Shown piece by piece: positions 1-5,409 of a stretch of 5,409 nt of DNA (position 1 is the stretch's first letter; every line of letters starts with the position of its first letter). This DNA is from Acidobacteriota bacterium (GTDB taxonomy: Bacteria; Acidobacteriota; Blastocatellia; RBC074). The notes beneath the pieces are model-generated. The model did not search any database. It was not told the DNA's origin and saw only the letters and a list, made by a program, of their open reading frames with translations. The stretch is taken from positions 1-5,409 of the forward strand of contig JABFSD010001163.1 of assembly GCA_013140935.1 (NCBI GenBank). The letters run 5' to 3'. The translations under genes and the position numbers were made by a program.

Positions 1-155
1 AATACACCGTGTTTATCGAAGTCGCGCGTGAACACGGAACCTATCAACTCACCCGGCAAGAGATGGAATTTCGCGGCGTCGCCAAACAAGTCACCCTCGC
101 GGCCAACCCTGAAATGGCTTCGGCTTCGCTTGATTATCACAAGAAAACCAAATGA
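1..155 (+). CDS. DUF2271 family periplasmic protein, C-terminal end (partial)
   Basis: This is the 3' end of a gene that begins before the window. The frame starting at base 3 reads 50 codons to a TGA at 153-155. The tail contains VFIEVAREHGTYQLTRQE, then a short strand region and ASLDYHKKTK at the end. The pattern of a 'T-x-F-I-E-x-A-R-E-H-G-T-Y' strand followed by a closing 'ASLDY' strand is what I recognise as the end of DUF2271 proteins, which are small exported beta-rich proteins of unknown biochemical role. The stop codon overlaps the next start as ATGA (152-155), so the two are probably translationally coupled. In the family, DUF2271 genes commonly sit beside a PepSY-associated membrane protein, often with ApbE-type flavin transferases and TonB receptors, and the neighbour here fits. 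Family assignment is from recalled motifs on a 50-residue fragment. The signal peptide and most of the domain lie outside the window. Confidence 0.72.
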   Translation, partial: YTVFIEVAREHGTYQLTRQEMEFRGVAKQVTLAANPEMASASLDYHKKTK

Positions 156-766
156 CGGAGCGTCATCATTCGCACAACTATTGGCGGCGCAAAACTGCGT
201 CGCTGTCGCGGTGGCTGCACATCTATCTTTCGATGGTGAGCTTCGCCATCGTGTTCTTTTTCGCGGTGACGGGCATCACGTTGAATCACACCGAGTGGTT
301 CAGCGGACAGGAACGCATCGCGCAACTGAAAGGCCAGGTCGAAACCCAATGGGTCAAAGCTGAAGACGCCGCCGTCAACAAGCTCGCCGTTGTCGAACAC
401 TTGCGCGCTACGCACGGCGTCAAGGGCGCGTTGAGCGATTTTCGTTTAGACGAAGCGCAAGCGGCTGTTTCATTCAAAGGGCCGGGTTATGCGGCTGATG
501 CTTTCATCACACGTGAGACGGGCGCTTATGAACTGACCGAAACGCGGCACGGATTCGTCGCCGTGTTGAACGACTTGCACAAAGGCCGCGACACGGGCCG
601 CGTATGGTCGTGGGTGATTGATATTTCGGCGGCGTTGATGACGTTCGTCTCGTTGACCGGGATGGTGTTGATTTATTTCGTCAAAAAGCATCGCTTCAAC
701 GGCCTGCTGTTGGCGGCGCTTGGCGCGCTGGTGAGTTATCTGATTTACCGGTTATGGATTCCCTAA
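152..766 (+). CDS. PepSY-associated transmembrane protein (PepSY_TM_like_2 type)
   Basis: A 204-residue inner-membrane protein. Helix 1 (about residues 18-44) carries the W21-L-H23 start, and N45-H46 follow just after the helix. A soluble periplasmic part (about 46-148) contains a PepSY-like stretch and ends in LNDLHKGRDTG, with H143. Helix 2 (about 151-177) and helix 3 (about 184-202) close the protein. Histidines at the edges of helices plus one small periplasmic domain are typical of the PepSY_TM_like_2 family, a reduced relative of the PepSY_TM proteins linked to iron or siderophore reduction. Heme or metal binding by H23, H46 and H143 is an inference, not shown. The ATG at 152 is chosen because it overlaps the DUF2271 stop as ATGA and gives a basic, cytoplasmic N-terminus. 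No Shine-Dalgarno is visible, consistent with coupling to the upstream gene. The length suits a complete member. The exact function is unknown. Confidence 0.85.
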   Translation: MTERHHSHNYWRRKTASLSRWLHIYLSMVSFAIVFFFAVTGITLNHTEWFSGQERIAQLKGQVETQWVKAEDAAVNKLAVVEHLRATHGVKGALSDFRLDEAQAAVSFKGPGYAADAFITRETGAYELTETRHGFVAVLNDLHKGRDTGRVWSWVIDISAALMTFVSLTGMVLIYFVKKHRFNGLLLAALGALVSYLIYRLWIP

Positions 767-907
767 AACAGAAGAAATTAGACAGGATTGACAGGATTTT
801 CAGGATTGACTGGATTCAACAATAAGCCCAGGCATTTCCGCCTTACTGTAAATCCTGTGAATCCTGAAAATCCTGTCTAATTCTTTGGTGATCTGATTTA
901 GACGATC
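767..907. other. Non-coding gap holding the AGGATT palindrome
   Basis: This 141-bp gap separates the PepSY-type gene from the EF-hand gene. Most of it (776-882) is the inverted-repeat element described separately. The remaining 25 bp before the next ATG hold no clear Shine-Dalgarno. The nearest purine-rich string, GGTGA at 887-891, is 16 nt from the ATG and too far to be convincing. No clear sigma-70 promoter was found, although the gap is a natural place for a transcription unit boundary. Confidence 0.7.
776..882. repeat. Inverted-repeat element made of 9-bp NNCAGGATT units
   Basis: The left arm has four direct 9-bp units at 781-789, 790-798, 799-807 and 808-816: GACAGGATT, GACAGGATT, TTCAGGATT and GACTGGATT. 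The right arm has three units in opposite orientation at 851-859, 860-868 and 869-877, plus a decayed fourth at about 842-850. Two pairing registers exist. In one, 776-807 pairs with 851-882 at 28 of 32 positions, with the outer 14 bp perfect. In the other, 790-807 pairs with 860-877 as a perfect 18-bp match. The arms are separated by a spacer with its own short AGGC/GCCT stem (830-833 and 840-843). I recall very similar AATCCTG/CAGGATT intergenic repeats in genomes of several environmental phyla, but I give no source. It may be a REP-like or non-autonomous mobile sequence, or act as an mRNA hairpin. It lacks a following U-run, so it is not a classical intrinsic terminator. Confidence 0.88.
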
Positions 908-1213
908 ATGAAAAAGCGAACTGTCATAGGCTTGCTGATAGCCGCTCTCGTGGTGAGCGCCATCGCCGTCCGTTTTTTTAGACGGCCCGAATCCAGCGGC
1001 CCTTCGCCCGATGAGATGGTCAAAGTGTTGCTTGAATACGATCAGAACGGCGATGGACAACTGCGCACGGATGAAGTGCCCGAACGTATGCAAGGCATAT
1101 TCGCGCGCGGCGATGCCAATCAGGACGGCACGCTGACGCGGGATGAATTGCGCAAGCTCGCCGAAGCGGATAGCGAAGCTGTGCGGCGCAAGGAACGCGG
1201 TGAACGTCGCTGA
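908..1213 (+). CDS. Small membrane-anchored EF-hand protein
   Basis: A 101-residue protein with a basic start (MKKR), one hydrophobic segment at about residues 5-21, then a basic RFFRR stretch. This suggests a signal anchor with the rest in the periplasm; a cleaved signal peptide is possible but no good cleavage site is seen. Two canonical calcium-binding loops follow. Loop 1 is residues 45-56 (DQNGDGQLRTDE), with D45, N47, D49, Q51 and E56 in the ligand positions. Loop 2 is residues 69-80 (DANQDGTLTRDE), with D69, N71, D73, T75 and E80. The 24-residue loop spacing is that of a standard EF-hand pair, and the tail is charged (RRKERGERR). All key acidic residues are present, so calcium binding is likely. 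A regulatory or structural role is unknown. The DUF3500 gene starts 34 bp downstream, so the two are probably co-transcribed. The start lacks a clear ribosome site. Confidence 0.87.
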   Translation: MKKRTVIGLLIAALVVSAIAVRFFRRPESSGPSPDEMVKVLLEYDQNGDGQLRTDEVPERMQGIFARGDANQDGTLTRDELRKLAEADSEAVRRKERGERR

Positions 1214-1236
1214 CAACCCCACCACCAAAAATCAAA

Positions 1237-1241
1237 AGGAG
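1237..1241 (+). promoter_or_regulatory. Shine-Dalgarno site that sets the DUF3500 start
   Basis: AGGAG lies 6 nt before the ATG at 1248. It supports that start over an in-frame ATG at 1143, which would lie inside the EF-hand gene and would bury the signal peptide. Confidence 0.8.
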
Positions 1242-1247
1242 CTTGGA

Positions 1248-2405
1248 ATGAAACGAAAACTTATCATCATCGGAATATGTTTGGGTGCGTTGTTGCCCGC
1301 CGGTTGGTTGTTGCGCGCGGCGCAACAACAGCGGACGCAAAAAATCGCTACGACGCCTGCGTCGCCGTTGCGCATCACGCCAGCGAAAGACGGCGACACG
1401 ACGGGCAAGACCGTAGCCGCCGCGAAAGCCTTGCTGGCGACGCTCGACGAAGCCGGACGCGCCAAAGTCAGTTTCGCTTTCGACAACCACGACCAGAAAG
1501 TGAAGTGGTCGAATTTCCCAACCGGCATCTTCGAGCGTAACGGCTTGCGCATGGGCGACCTCAAGCCCGCGCAACGCGAAGCCGTGTTCAACTTGCTCGC
1601 CATCGCCTTGAGCAAGCAGGGGCTGCAAAAAGTGAAAGACATTATGGAAGGCGATGAAGCCCTGAAGACTTCGGGCGGCGGGCCGGGCGGTGGCAGACCA
1701 GGTGGCGGCCCTCCTCCGGGTGGCGGACGCGGACCAGGTGGACGCGGGCCGGGCGGACCAGGTGGCGGCGGATTGAACTTCAGCCGCGATGAATATTATC
1801 TGGCATTCCTCGGTGCGCCTTCGTTGACCGAACCGTGGATGATCCAATTCGGCGGCCATCATCTGGCGATCAACGTGACGATAGCGGGCAAAGCCAACTT
1901 GCTCACGCCGAGTTTGCCCGCCGCGCAACCTGCTACTTTCAAGTTGAATGGCGAGACGGTGCGTCCGCTGGGTGACGAATATAACAAGGGTTTCGCCCTC
2001 ATCAGCGCGCTCGACGAAGCACAGTTGAAGCAAGCCGTTCTGCCTTATCAAATGGGCGATATGGTGTTGGGCGCGGGCGAAGACGGCAAGACCATCGCGC
2101 CCGAAGGCATCAAGGTTTCGGCGTTGAACAAAGCGCAACAAGAAAAACTGTGGGACGTCGTTTATGAATGGGTCGGTACGCTCAATGACGAAGCCGCCGC
2201 CGCGAAGATGGCCGAGATCAAGGCCAACGCAAACGAGACGTGGTTTGCTTGGAGCGGGCCGACGACCAAAGGCAGCGGGTCTTATTACCGCATTCAAGGG
2301 CCGACGGTGTTGATCGAGTTTTCGCCACAACGAGGCGACACCGAACACATTCACACGATTTACCGCGACCCGACGAATGATTACGGCGCGCGCTTTGCCA
2401 AGTAG
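1248..2405 (+). CDS. Exported DUF3500 family protein with Gly-rich insert
   Basis: A 385-residue protein. Residues 1-25 form a signal peptide (MKRK, then a hydrophobic core, ending near LLRAA). The body matches what I know of DUF3500: an N-terminal helical part with W87-S-N-F-P followed by RNGLRMGDL, a YYLAFLGAPS strand region, the FGGHH motif (H204, H205), a TWFAWSG motif near 332-337, and the closing EHIHTIYRDPTNDYG signature (H367, H369, Y372, R373, D374). The conserved histidines could bind a metal or form an active site, but DUF3500 has no established activity that I know of. A 33-residue Gly/Pro/Arg-only segment (residues 143-175) sits between the helical and sheet parts and looks like a flexible linker added to the family core. 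The ATG at 1248 is backed by AGGAG 6 nt upstream. The gene lies between an EF-hand gene and a PD40 gene in a likely operon. Confidence 0.88.
   Translation: MKRKLIIIGICLGALLPAGWLLRAAQQQRTQKIATTPASPLRITPAKDGDTTGKTVAAAKALLATLDEAGRAKVSFAFDNHDQKVKWSNFPTGIFERNGLRMGDLKPAQREAVFNLLAIALSKQGLQKVKDIMEGDEALKTSGGGPGGGRPGGGPPPGGGRGPGGRGPGGPGGGGLNFSRDEYYLAFLGAPSLTEPWMIQFGGHHLAINVTIAGKANLLTPSLPAAQPATFKLNGETVRPLGDEYNKGFALISALDEAQLKQAVLPYQMGDMVLGAGEDGKTIAPEGIKVSALNKAQQEKLWDVVYEWVGTLNDEAAAAKMAEIKANANETWFAWSGPTTKGSGSYYRIQGPTVLIEFSPQRGDTEHIHTIYRDPTNDYGARFAK
1671..1775 (+). repeat. Imperfect GGNCCRGGYGG-type low-complexity repeat coding poly-Gly linker
   Basis: This stretch of the DUF3500 gene encodes 33 residues made of 22 Gly, 8 Pro and 3 Arg (residues 143-175). 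Short DNA strings such as CCAGGTGG recur four times (1699, 1734 and 1758 are clear copies of CCAGGTGG; a related CCGGGTGG lies near 1717). This suggests growth by slippage or local duplication. It is in frame and does not break the gene. Confidence 0.8.
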
Positions 2406-2417
2406 TGAAGGAGATTT

Positions 2418-4304
2418 ATGAAAATCGGCAATCTTATCGCGGTAACGCTATTGATTCTGGTTGGCTCAATCGGTTTGGTCGAAGCCAATCGCAACCAGTT
2501 TGCTACTGTGAACGCCGCCAAAGAGAAAGGCGTGATGCTGATGAATCGCATCGCACCGTCGGCGTCTGAGCTTTTCGTTGCCAACGCCGACGGCACGAAT
2601 GAACGCAAACTCTTTGCGACTTCCGGTTACGACTATCACGCTTCGTTTTCTGCTGACGGCAAGTGGATTGTCTTCACCTCTGAACGCAAGGGCGACGGGC
2701 AAGCCGATCTTTATCGCGTACACCCTGACGGCACTGGCCTTGAGCAATTGACCGATAGCCCCGCGACGGATGATCAAGGCGTGTTGTCGCCCGACAATTC
2801 GCAACTCGCATTTGTTTCGAGCCGCAACGGATATAAATCAAACATCTGGATGCTCGACCTCAAAACCAAACGGCTGCGCAACCTAACCGGGCAAAAAGAG
2901 ATGCAAGGCGACCCGACGAAACCGGGCGCGTTTCTTCGTCCGTCTTGGTCGCCCGACGGACAATGGATTGCGTTCTCCTCTGATCGCAACACCGAATGGA
3001 AAGGCCACAGCAACGGACGCGGCTGGGAACATCTGCAAGAACTGAGCCTCTATGTCGTGCGCCCCACGGGCAAAGACTTTCGTCGCGTGTATGCCAAAGC
3101 TGGTTTCGCGGCAGGCGCTCCGAAATGGTCGCCCGATGGCAAGCAGATGGTGTTTTATGAACTCCCCATCGAACAAACCTGGAAAGCGCATTGGCCCGGC
3201 GTCGTCGCTACGACGACTTCGCAAATCGTTTCAGTGAATGTGACGACGGGCGAACGCATCGAACGTACCAGCGGGCCAGGCTTGAAAGTAGCTCCGCAGT
3301 TTTTGCCTTCCGATGCGATTGGCTATCTCATCAAAGCCGGGCCGAACGAAGGCGTGAGCTATGTCGGTGGCCCAAGCAGTAATGCTGCGTTCAAACGCAA
3401 GTTGCGCTCTCCGTCGTGGTCGCCCGACGGCAAGACCGTCGTTTATGAACAGGTGAGCTTTCGTCCGCGCGCGCAAAACAAGCTGCTTTACAGTTGGGAT
3501 GCGAATTATGAATACCGCTACACCGACGTGTTTCCGAGTTTCAGCAAAGACGGCAAATTGCTCGTCACCGATAAAAACGTAGATTCTTCCATCGCCATGA
3601 TGGACGCCGACGGCAGCCGCAAATCCCGCCCATTCGTAGCCGAAGGTGGTTCGGCTTTCGCGCCGAGTTGGTCGCCCGACGGGCAATGGATCGTGTTCGG
3701 CTTCGGCGGATTCTTGCAGGATCGCTATCAGAAACCCGCCAAGCTGATGCTGGTCAAACGCGATGGCACGGGCTTGCAATCATTGACCGACGGCGAACCC
3801 AACACGGGTTTTCCCAGCTATTCAGCCGACGGCAAACAGATCGTTTATCGCGTCTGGGGCAACAAAGAGACGGGGGAAATGGGCTTGCGCATTATGACGC
3901 TGGCTGATCGTTCGGTGCGCGTGCTGACGAATGATTACGACAACAATCCTTACTGGTCGCCGGTGGGTGAACGCATCGTGTTCGCGCGCAAGGCCGATAA
4001 CAATTACGACGTTTACACCATCAAGCCTGACGGGACTGATTTGCGCCGATTGACGAATTCGCTCTCGAACGACGCGCACGCCGTTTGGACGGATGACGGC
4101 CGGCATATTCTTTACAACAGCGGCCAGCCCGGCTGGAAAGACGAAGCCGCGCATTACGACAATACCTTTCAGCCTTACGGCGTGATTATGATGATGAAAG
4201 CCGACGGCACCGAGAAACGCCAACTTACGGATAGTCCGTGGGAAGACTCCATGCCATGTTTCGTGCCGAAGGCGGAACGGGTCGCTGCCGCGTCGGGAAA
4301 ATAA
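2418..4304 (+). CDS. Exported PD40 / TolB-like beta-propeller protein
   Basis: A 628-residue protein with a signal peptide at about residues 1-23 (MKIG, hydrophobic core, GLVEA). The rest is a run of PD40 motifs: FSADGKWIVFTS (77), LSPDNSQLAFVS (123), WSPDGQWIAFSS (177), WSPDGKQMVFYE (237), a decayed FLPSDAIGYL (295), WSPDGKTVVYE (334), FSKDGKLLVTD (375), WSPDGQWIVFG (418), YSADGKQIVYR (468), WSPVGERIVFA (513), WTDDGRHILYN (557) and a decayed CFVPKAERV (615). DADGS/KPDGT-type turns followed by 'LTDSP'-like strands come between them. Twelve motifs spaced 39-60 residues suggest two six-bladed propellers, as opposed to the single propeller of TolB itself, and there is no TolB N-terminal domain or peptidase domain. 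The likely role is periplasmic protein or ligand binding; the partner is unknown. AGGAG at 2409-2413 lies 4 nt before the ATG, and the gap to the DUF3500 stop is only 12 bp, so co-transcription is very likely. Confidence 0.92.
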   Translation: MKIGNLIAVTLLILVGSIGLVEANRNQFATVNAAKEKGVMLMNRIAPSASELFVANADGTNERKLFATSGYDYHASFSADGKWIVFTSERKGDGQADLYRVHPDGTGLEQLTDSPATDDQGVLSPDNSQLAFVSSRNGYKSNIWMLDLKTKRLRNLTGQKEMQGDPTKPGAFLRPSWSPDGQWIAFSSDRNTEWKGHSNGRGWEHLQELSLYVVRPTGKDFRRVYAKAGFAAGAPKWSPDGKQMVFYELPIEQTWKAHWPGVVATTTSQIVSVNVTTGERIERTSGPGLKVAPQFLPSDAIGYLIKAGPNEGVSYVGGPSSNAAFKRKLRSPSWSPDGKTVVYEQVSFRPRAQNKLLYSWDANYEYRYTDVFPSFSKDGKLLVTDKNVDSSIAMMDADGSRKSRPFVAEGGSAFAPSWSPDGQWIVFGFGGFLQDRYQKPAKLMLVKRDGTGLQSLTDGEPNTGFPSYSADGKQIVYRVWGNKETGEMGLRIMTLADRSVRVLTNDYDNNPYWSPVGERIVFARKADNNYDVYTIKPDGTDLRRLTNSLSNDAHAVWTDDGRHILYNSGQPGWKDEAAHYDNTFQPYGVIMMMKADGTEKRQLTDSPWEDSMPCFVPKAERVAAASGK

Positions 4305-4412
4305 ACTGCGCGTTTATCCGGCATTTAGCTTTGGTTTGGTAGACTTGCACCTGATGGAATGAGCTTTCGGATCACACAACCGAAGGAATCGCAATTCATA
4401 CACAGGAGCTTT
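4305..4412 (+). promoter_or_regulatory. Intergenic leader upstream of the TonB receptor, with a weak hairpin
   Basis: This 108-bp gap follows the PD40 stop. It holds a short stem, CTTTCGG at 4364-4370 pairing with CCGAAGG at 4380-4386 (7 bp with one G-T wobble, 9-nt loop). No U-run follows, so it is not a clear terminator. A TTGCAC string near 4345 could be a -35 box, but no good -10 lies at the right distance. It could contain a promoter for the receptor gene, but the sequence alone does not decide this. Confidence 0.35.
4404..4408 (+). promoter_or_regulatory. Shine-Dalgarno site of the TonB receptor gene
   Basis: AGGAG lies 4 nt before the ATG at 4413. That start gives a basic N-terminus and a full signal peptide, so it fixes the beginning of the receptor gene. 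Confidence 0.78.
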
Positions 4413-5409
4413 ATGTCGTACCGCATCATTAGAAAAAGCGGGCTTACCGCCTTCTTGCTCGCTACGATGGCCGTAGTCATTGGGGCACAAGCTACACAAA
4501 CCCTCACCGGCGTCGTGTTCGATCAAAACGAAGCCGCCTTGCCCAAAGCCCAAATCACTTTGCAAGGTGCGCGCACGCAAAACGTCAAATCCGATGAACA
4601 CGGTGCGTTTCGTTTCGACAAGCTGACGGCGGGTGATTACACGCTCAGCGTCGTGCGCGAAGGTTTCAAAACCGTCACGTTACCCGTCACGCTCGGCGGG
4701 CGCACTCTGACGCCATTACGCATCGTGTTACCCGTCGCCGACGTAGAGCAGGACGTAACCGTGAGCGACGCCGCCGCGCAACTCAACTCCGACACAGCCA
4801 ACAATCAAAACGTCGTCTCGCTTGATCGAGCAACGCTCAACAAGCTGCCCGCTTTCGATCAAGACCCGATTGCCGCCGTGTCGGGCTTTCTCGACGCAGG
4901 CGCAACGGGCACCGGCGGCGTGACCTTGATCGTAGACGGTGTTGAAGTGAAAAAACTCGGCGTGACTTCTTCGGCCATTCAAGAGGTCAAGATCAACAAC
5001 AATCCTTACTCGGCGGAGTATGCGCGGCAAGGGCGCGGGCGCGTCGAAGTCATCACCAAGCCCGCCGTCGCGCAATTGCACGGCGAGTTTAACTGGACGT
5101 TTCGTGACGCACGCTTCAACGCACGCGACCCGTTTGCCGCCACACGCGCGCCCGAACAGCGCCGCATGTATGAAGGCAACTTGGTCGGCCCGCTCATCCG
5201 CGACAAAAAACATCCGACGAATTTTCTCTTTTCTGGCGAACACGATGAGCAAGACGTGCAAGCCGTCATCTTCGCCAAAACGCCGACGGGCACGTTGCGG
5301 CAAAACGTACCGACGCCTTCGCGGCAAAACGAATTCGATTTTCGTGTGACGCGGCAGATGACCGACAAGACGACCCTTTCGGTGTTGTATTCTTATGAAG
5401 ACCGCAACG
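4413..5409 (+). CDS. TonB-dependent receptor with carboxypeptidase-like N-terminal domain (5' part)
   Basis: The first 332 codons stay open to the end of the window; the gene continues beyond it. A signal peptide spans about residues 1-27 (MSYRIIRK, hydrophobic core, GAQA end). A CarboxypepD_reg-like domain follows at about 30-106 (LTGVVFDQNEAALPKAQITL, then DEHGAFRFDKLTAGDYTLSV and EGFKT). The plug domain covers about 128-216, with LPAFDQDPIAAVSGFLD, the VTLIVDGVEVKK strand (170-181) and NPYSAEYARQGRGRVEVITK (196-215). The barrel starts with LHGEFNWTFRDARFNARDPF (221-240) and NLVGPLIRDKK. These are hallmarks of the Oar-like receptors greatly expanded in Acidobacteriota. They sit in the outer membrane and import large ligands such as glycans, peptides or chelates with TonB/ExbBD energy. 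No clear TonB box is visible. The substrate cannot be told from this part. It may share the function of the upstream exported proteins. Confidence 0.93.
   Translation, partial: MSYRIIRKSGLTAFLLATMAVVIGAQATQTLTGVVFDQNEAALPKAQITLQGARTQNVKSDEHGAFRFDKLTAGDYTLSVVREGFKTVTLPVTLGGRTLTPLRIVLPVADVEQDVTVSDAAAQLNSDTANNQNVVSLDRATLNKLPAFDQDPIAAVSGFLDAGATGTGGVTLIVDGVEVKKLGVTSSAIQEVKINNNPYSAEYARQGRGRVEVITKPAVAQLHGEFNWTFRDARFNARDPFAATRAPEQRRMYEGNLVGPLIRDKKHPTNFLFSGEHDEQDVQAVIFAKTPTGTLRQNVPTPSRQNEFDFRVTRQMTDKTTLSVLYSYEDRN

Noticed and set aside
776..882. CRISPR array
   Set aside because: The units are only 9 bp, directly adjacent without spacers, and occur in both orientations.
776..882. Classical intrinsic terminator
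   Set aside because: The stem is AT-rich with a long spacer and is not followed by a U-run; a weak attenuating effect is still possible.
1143..1247. An earlier in-frame ATG for the DUF3500 gene
   Set aside because: It would overlap the EF-hand gene by 71 bp, has no good ribosome site and would place 35 residues before the signal peptide.
1269..1280. Lipobox around Cys11 of the DUF3500 protein
   Set aside because: The residue before the Cys is Ile, not Gly, Ala or Ser, and the Cys is inside the hydrophobic core.
1020..2354. A 444-codon open frame on the minus strand across the EF-hand and DUF3500 genes
   Set aside because: It lies antisense to two genes with clear domains, its product is rich in Arg/Ala/His without any recognisable domain, and it exists because codon bias on the + strand avoids the antisense stops.
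3231..3779. A 182-codon minus-strand frame inside the PD40 gene
   Set aside because: It is a mirror of the repeated WSPDG motifs (reading 'VGRPTRR'-like repeats), which explains its apparent pattern.
4728..5327. A 199-codon minus-strand frame under the TonB receptor
   Set aside because: The + strand frame encodes clear plug and barrel motifs; the antisense product shows no family features and no ribosome site.

Overview
The window looks like Acidobacteriota chromosome, possibly class Blastocatellia. I infer this from four things: the Oar/CarboxypepD_reg-type TonB-dependent receptor at the right end, a long secreted PD40 (TolB-like) beta-propeller protein, a Gly/Pro/Arg-rich low-complexity segment in a secreted protein, and moderately GC-rich codon use. 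The lineage rests on family resemblance only and has not been tested by a search.

All six real genes lie on the + strand. Region 1 (1-766) holds the 3' end of a DUF2271 gene, overlapped by ATGA with a complete PepSY-associated membrane protein gene. This pair is often found together next to TonB receptors and flavin/iron-related genes. Region 2 (767-907) is non-coding and carries a striking inverted-repeat element built from 9-bp AGGATT-type units. Region 3 (908-4304) is a tight gene run: a small membrane-anchored protein with two EF-hand calcium loops, a DUF3500 protein with a 33-residue Gly-rich insert, and a 628-residue exported protein with about 12 PD40 motifs. The gaps are 34 and 12 bp and the last two genes have good Shine-Dalgarno sites, so an operon is likely. 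Region 4 (4305-5409) is a 108-bp gap followed by the first 332 codons of a TonB-dependent receptor that runs off the window.

Every gene product appears to be membrane-bound, periplasmic or outer-membrane. A reasonable reading is a cell-envelope locus in which the receptor imports an unknown ligand and the periplasmic EF-hand, DUF3500 and PD40 proteins bind or process something related. The substrate cannot be read from the sequence. No RNA gene, CRISPR array, transposase or phage gene was recognised. The least explained items are the AGGATT palindrome and the EF-hand/DUF3500/PD40 gene set.
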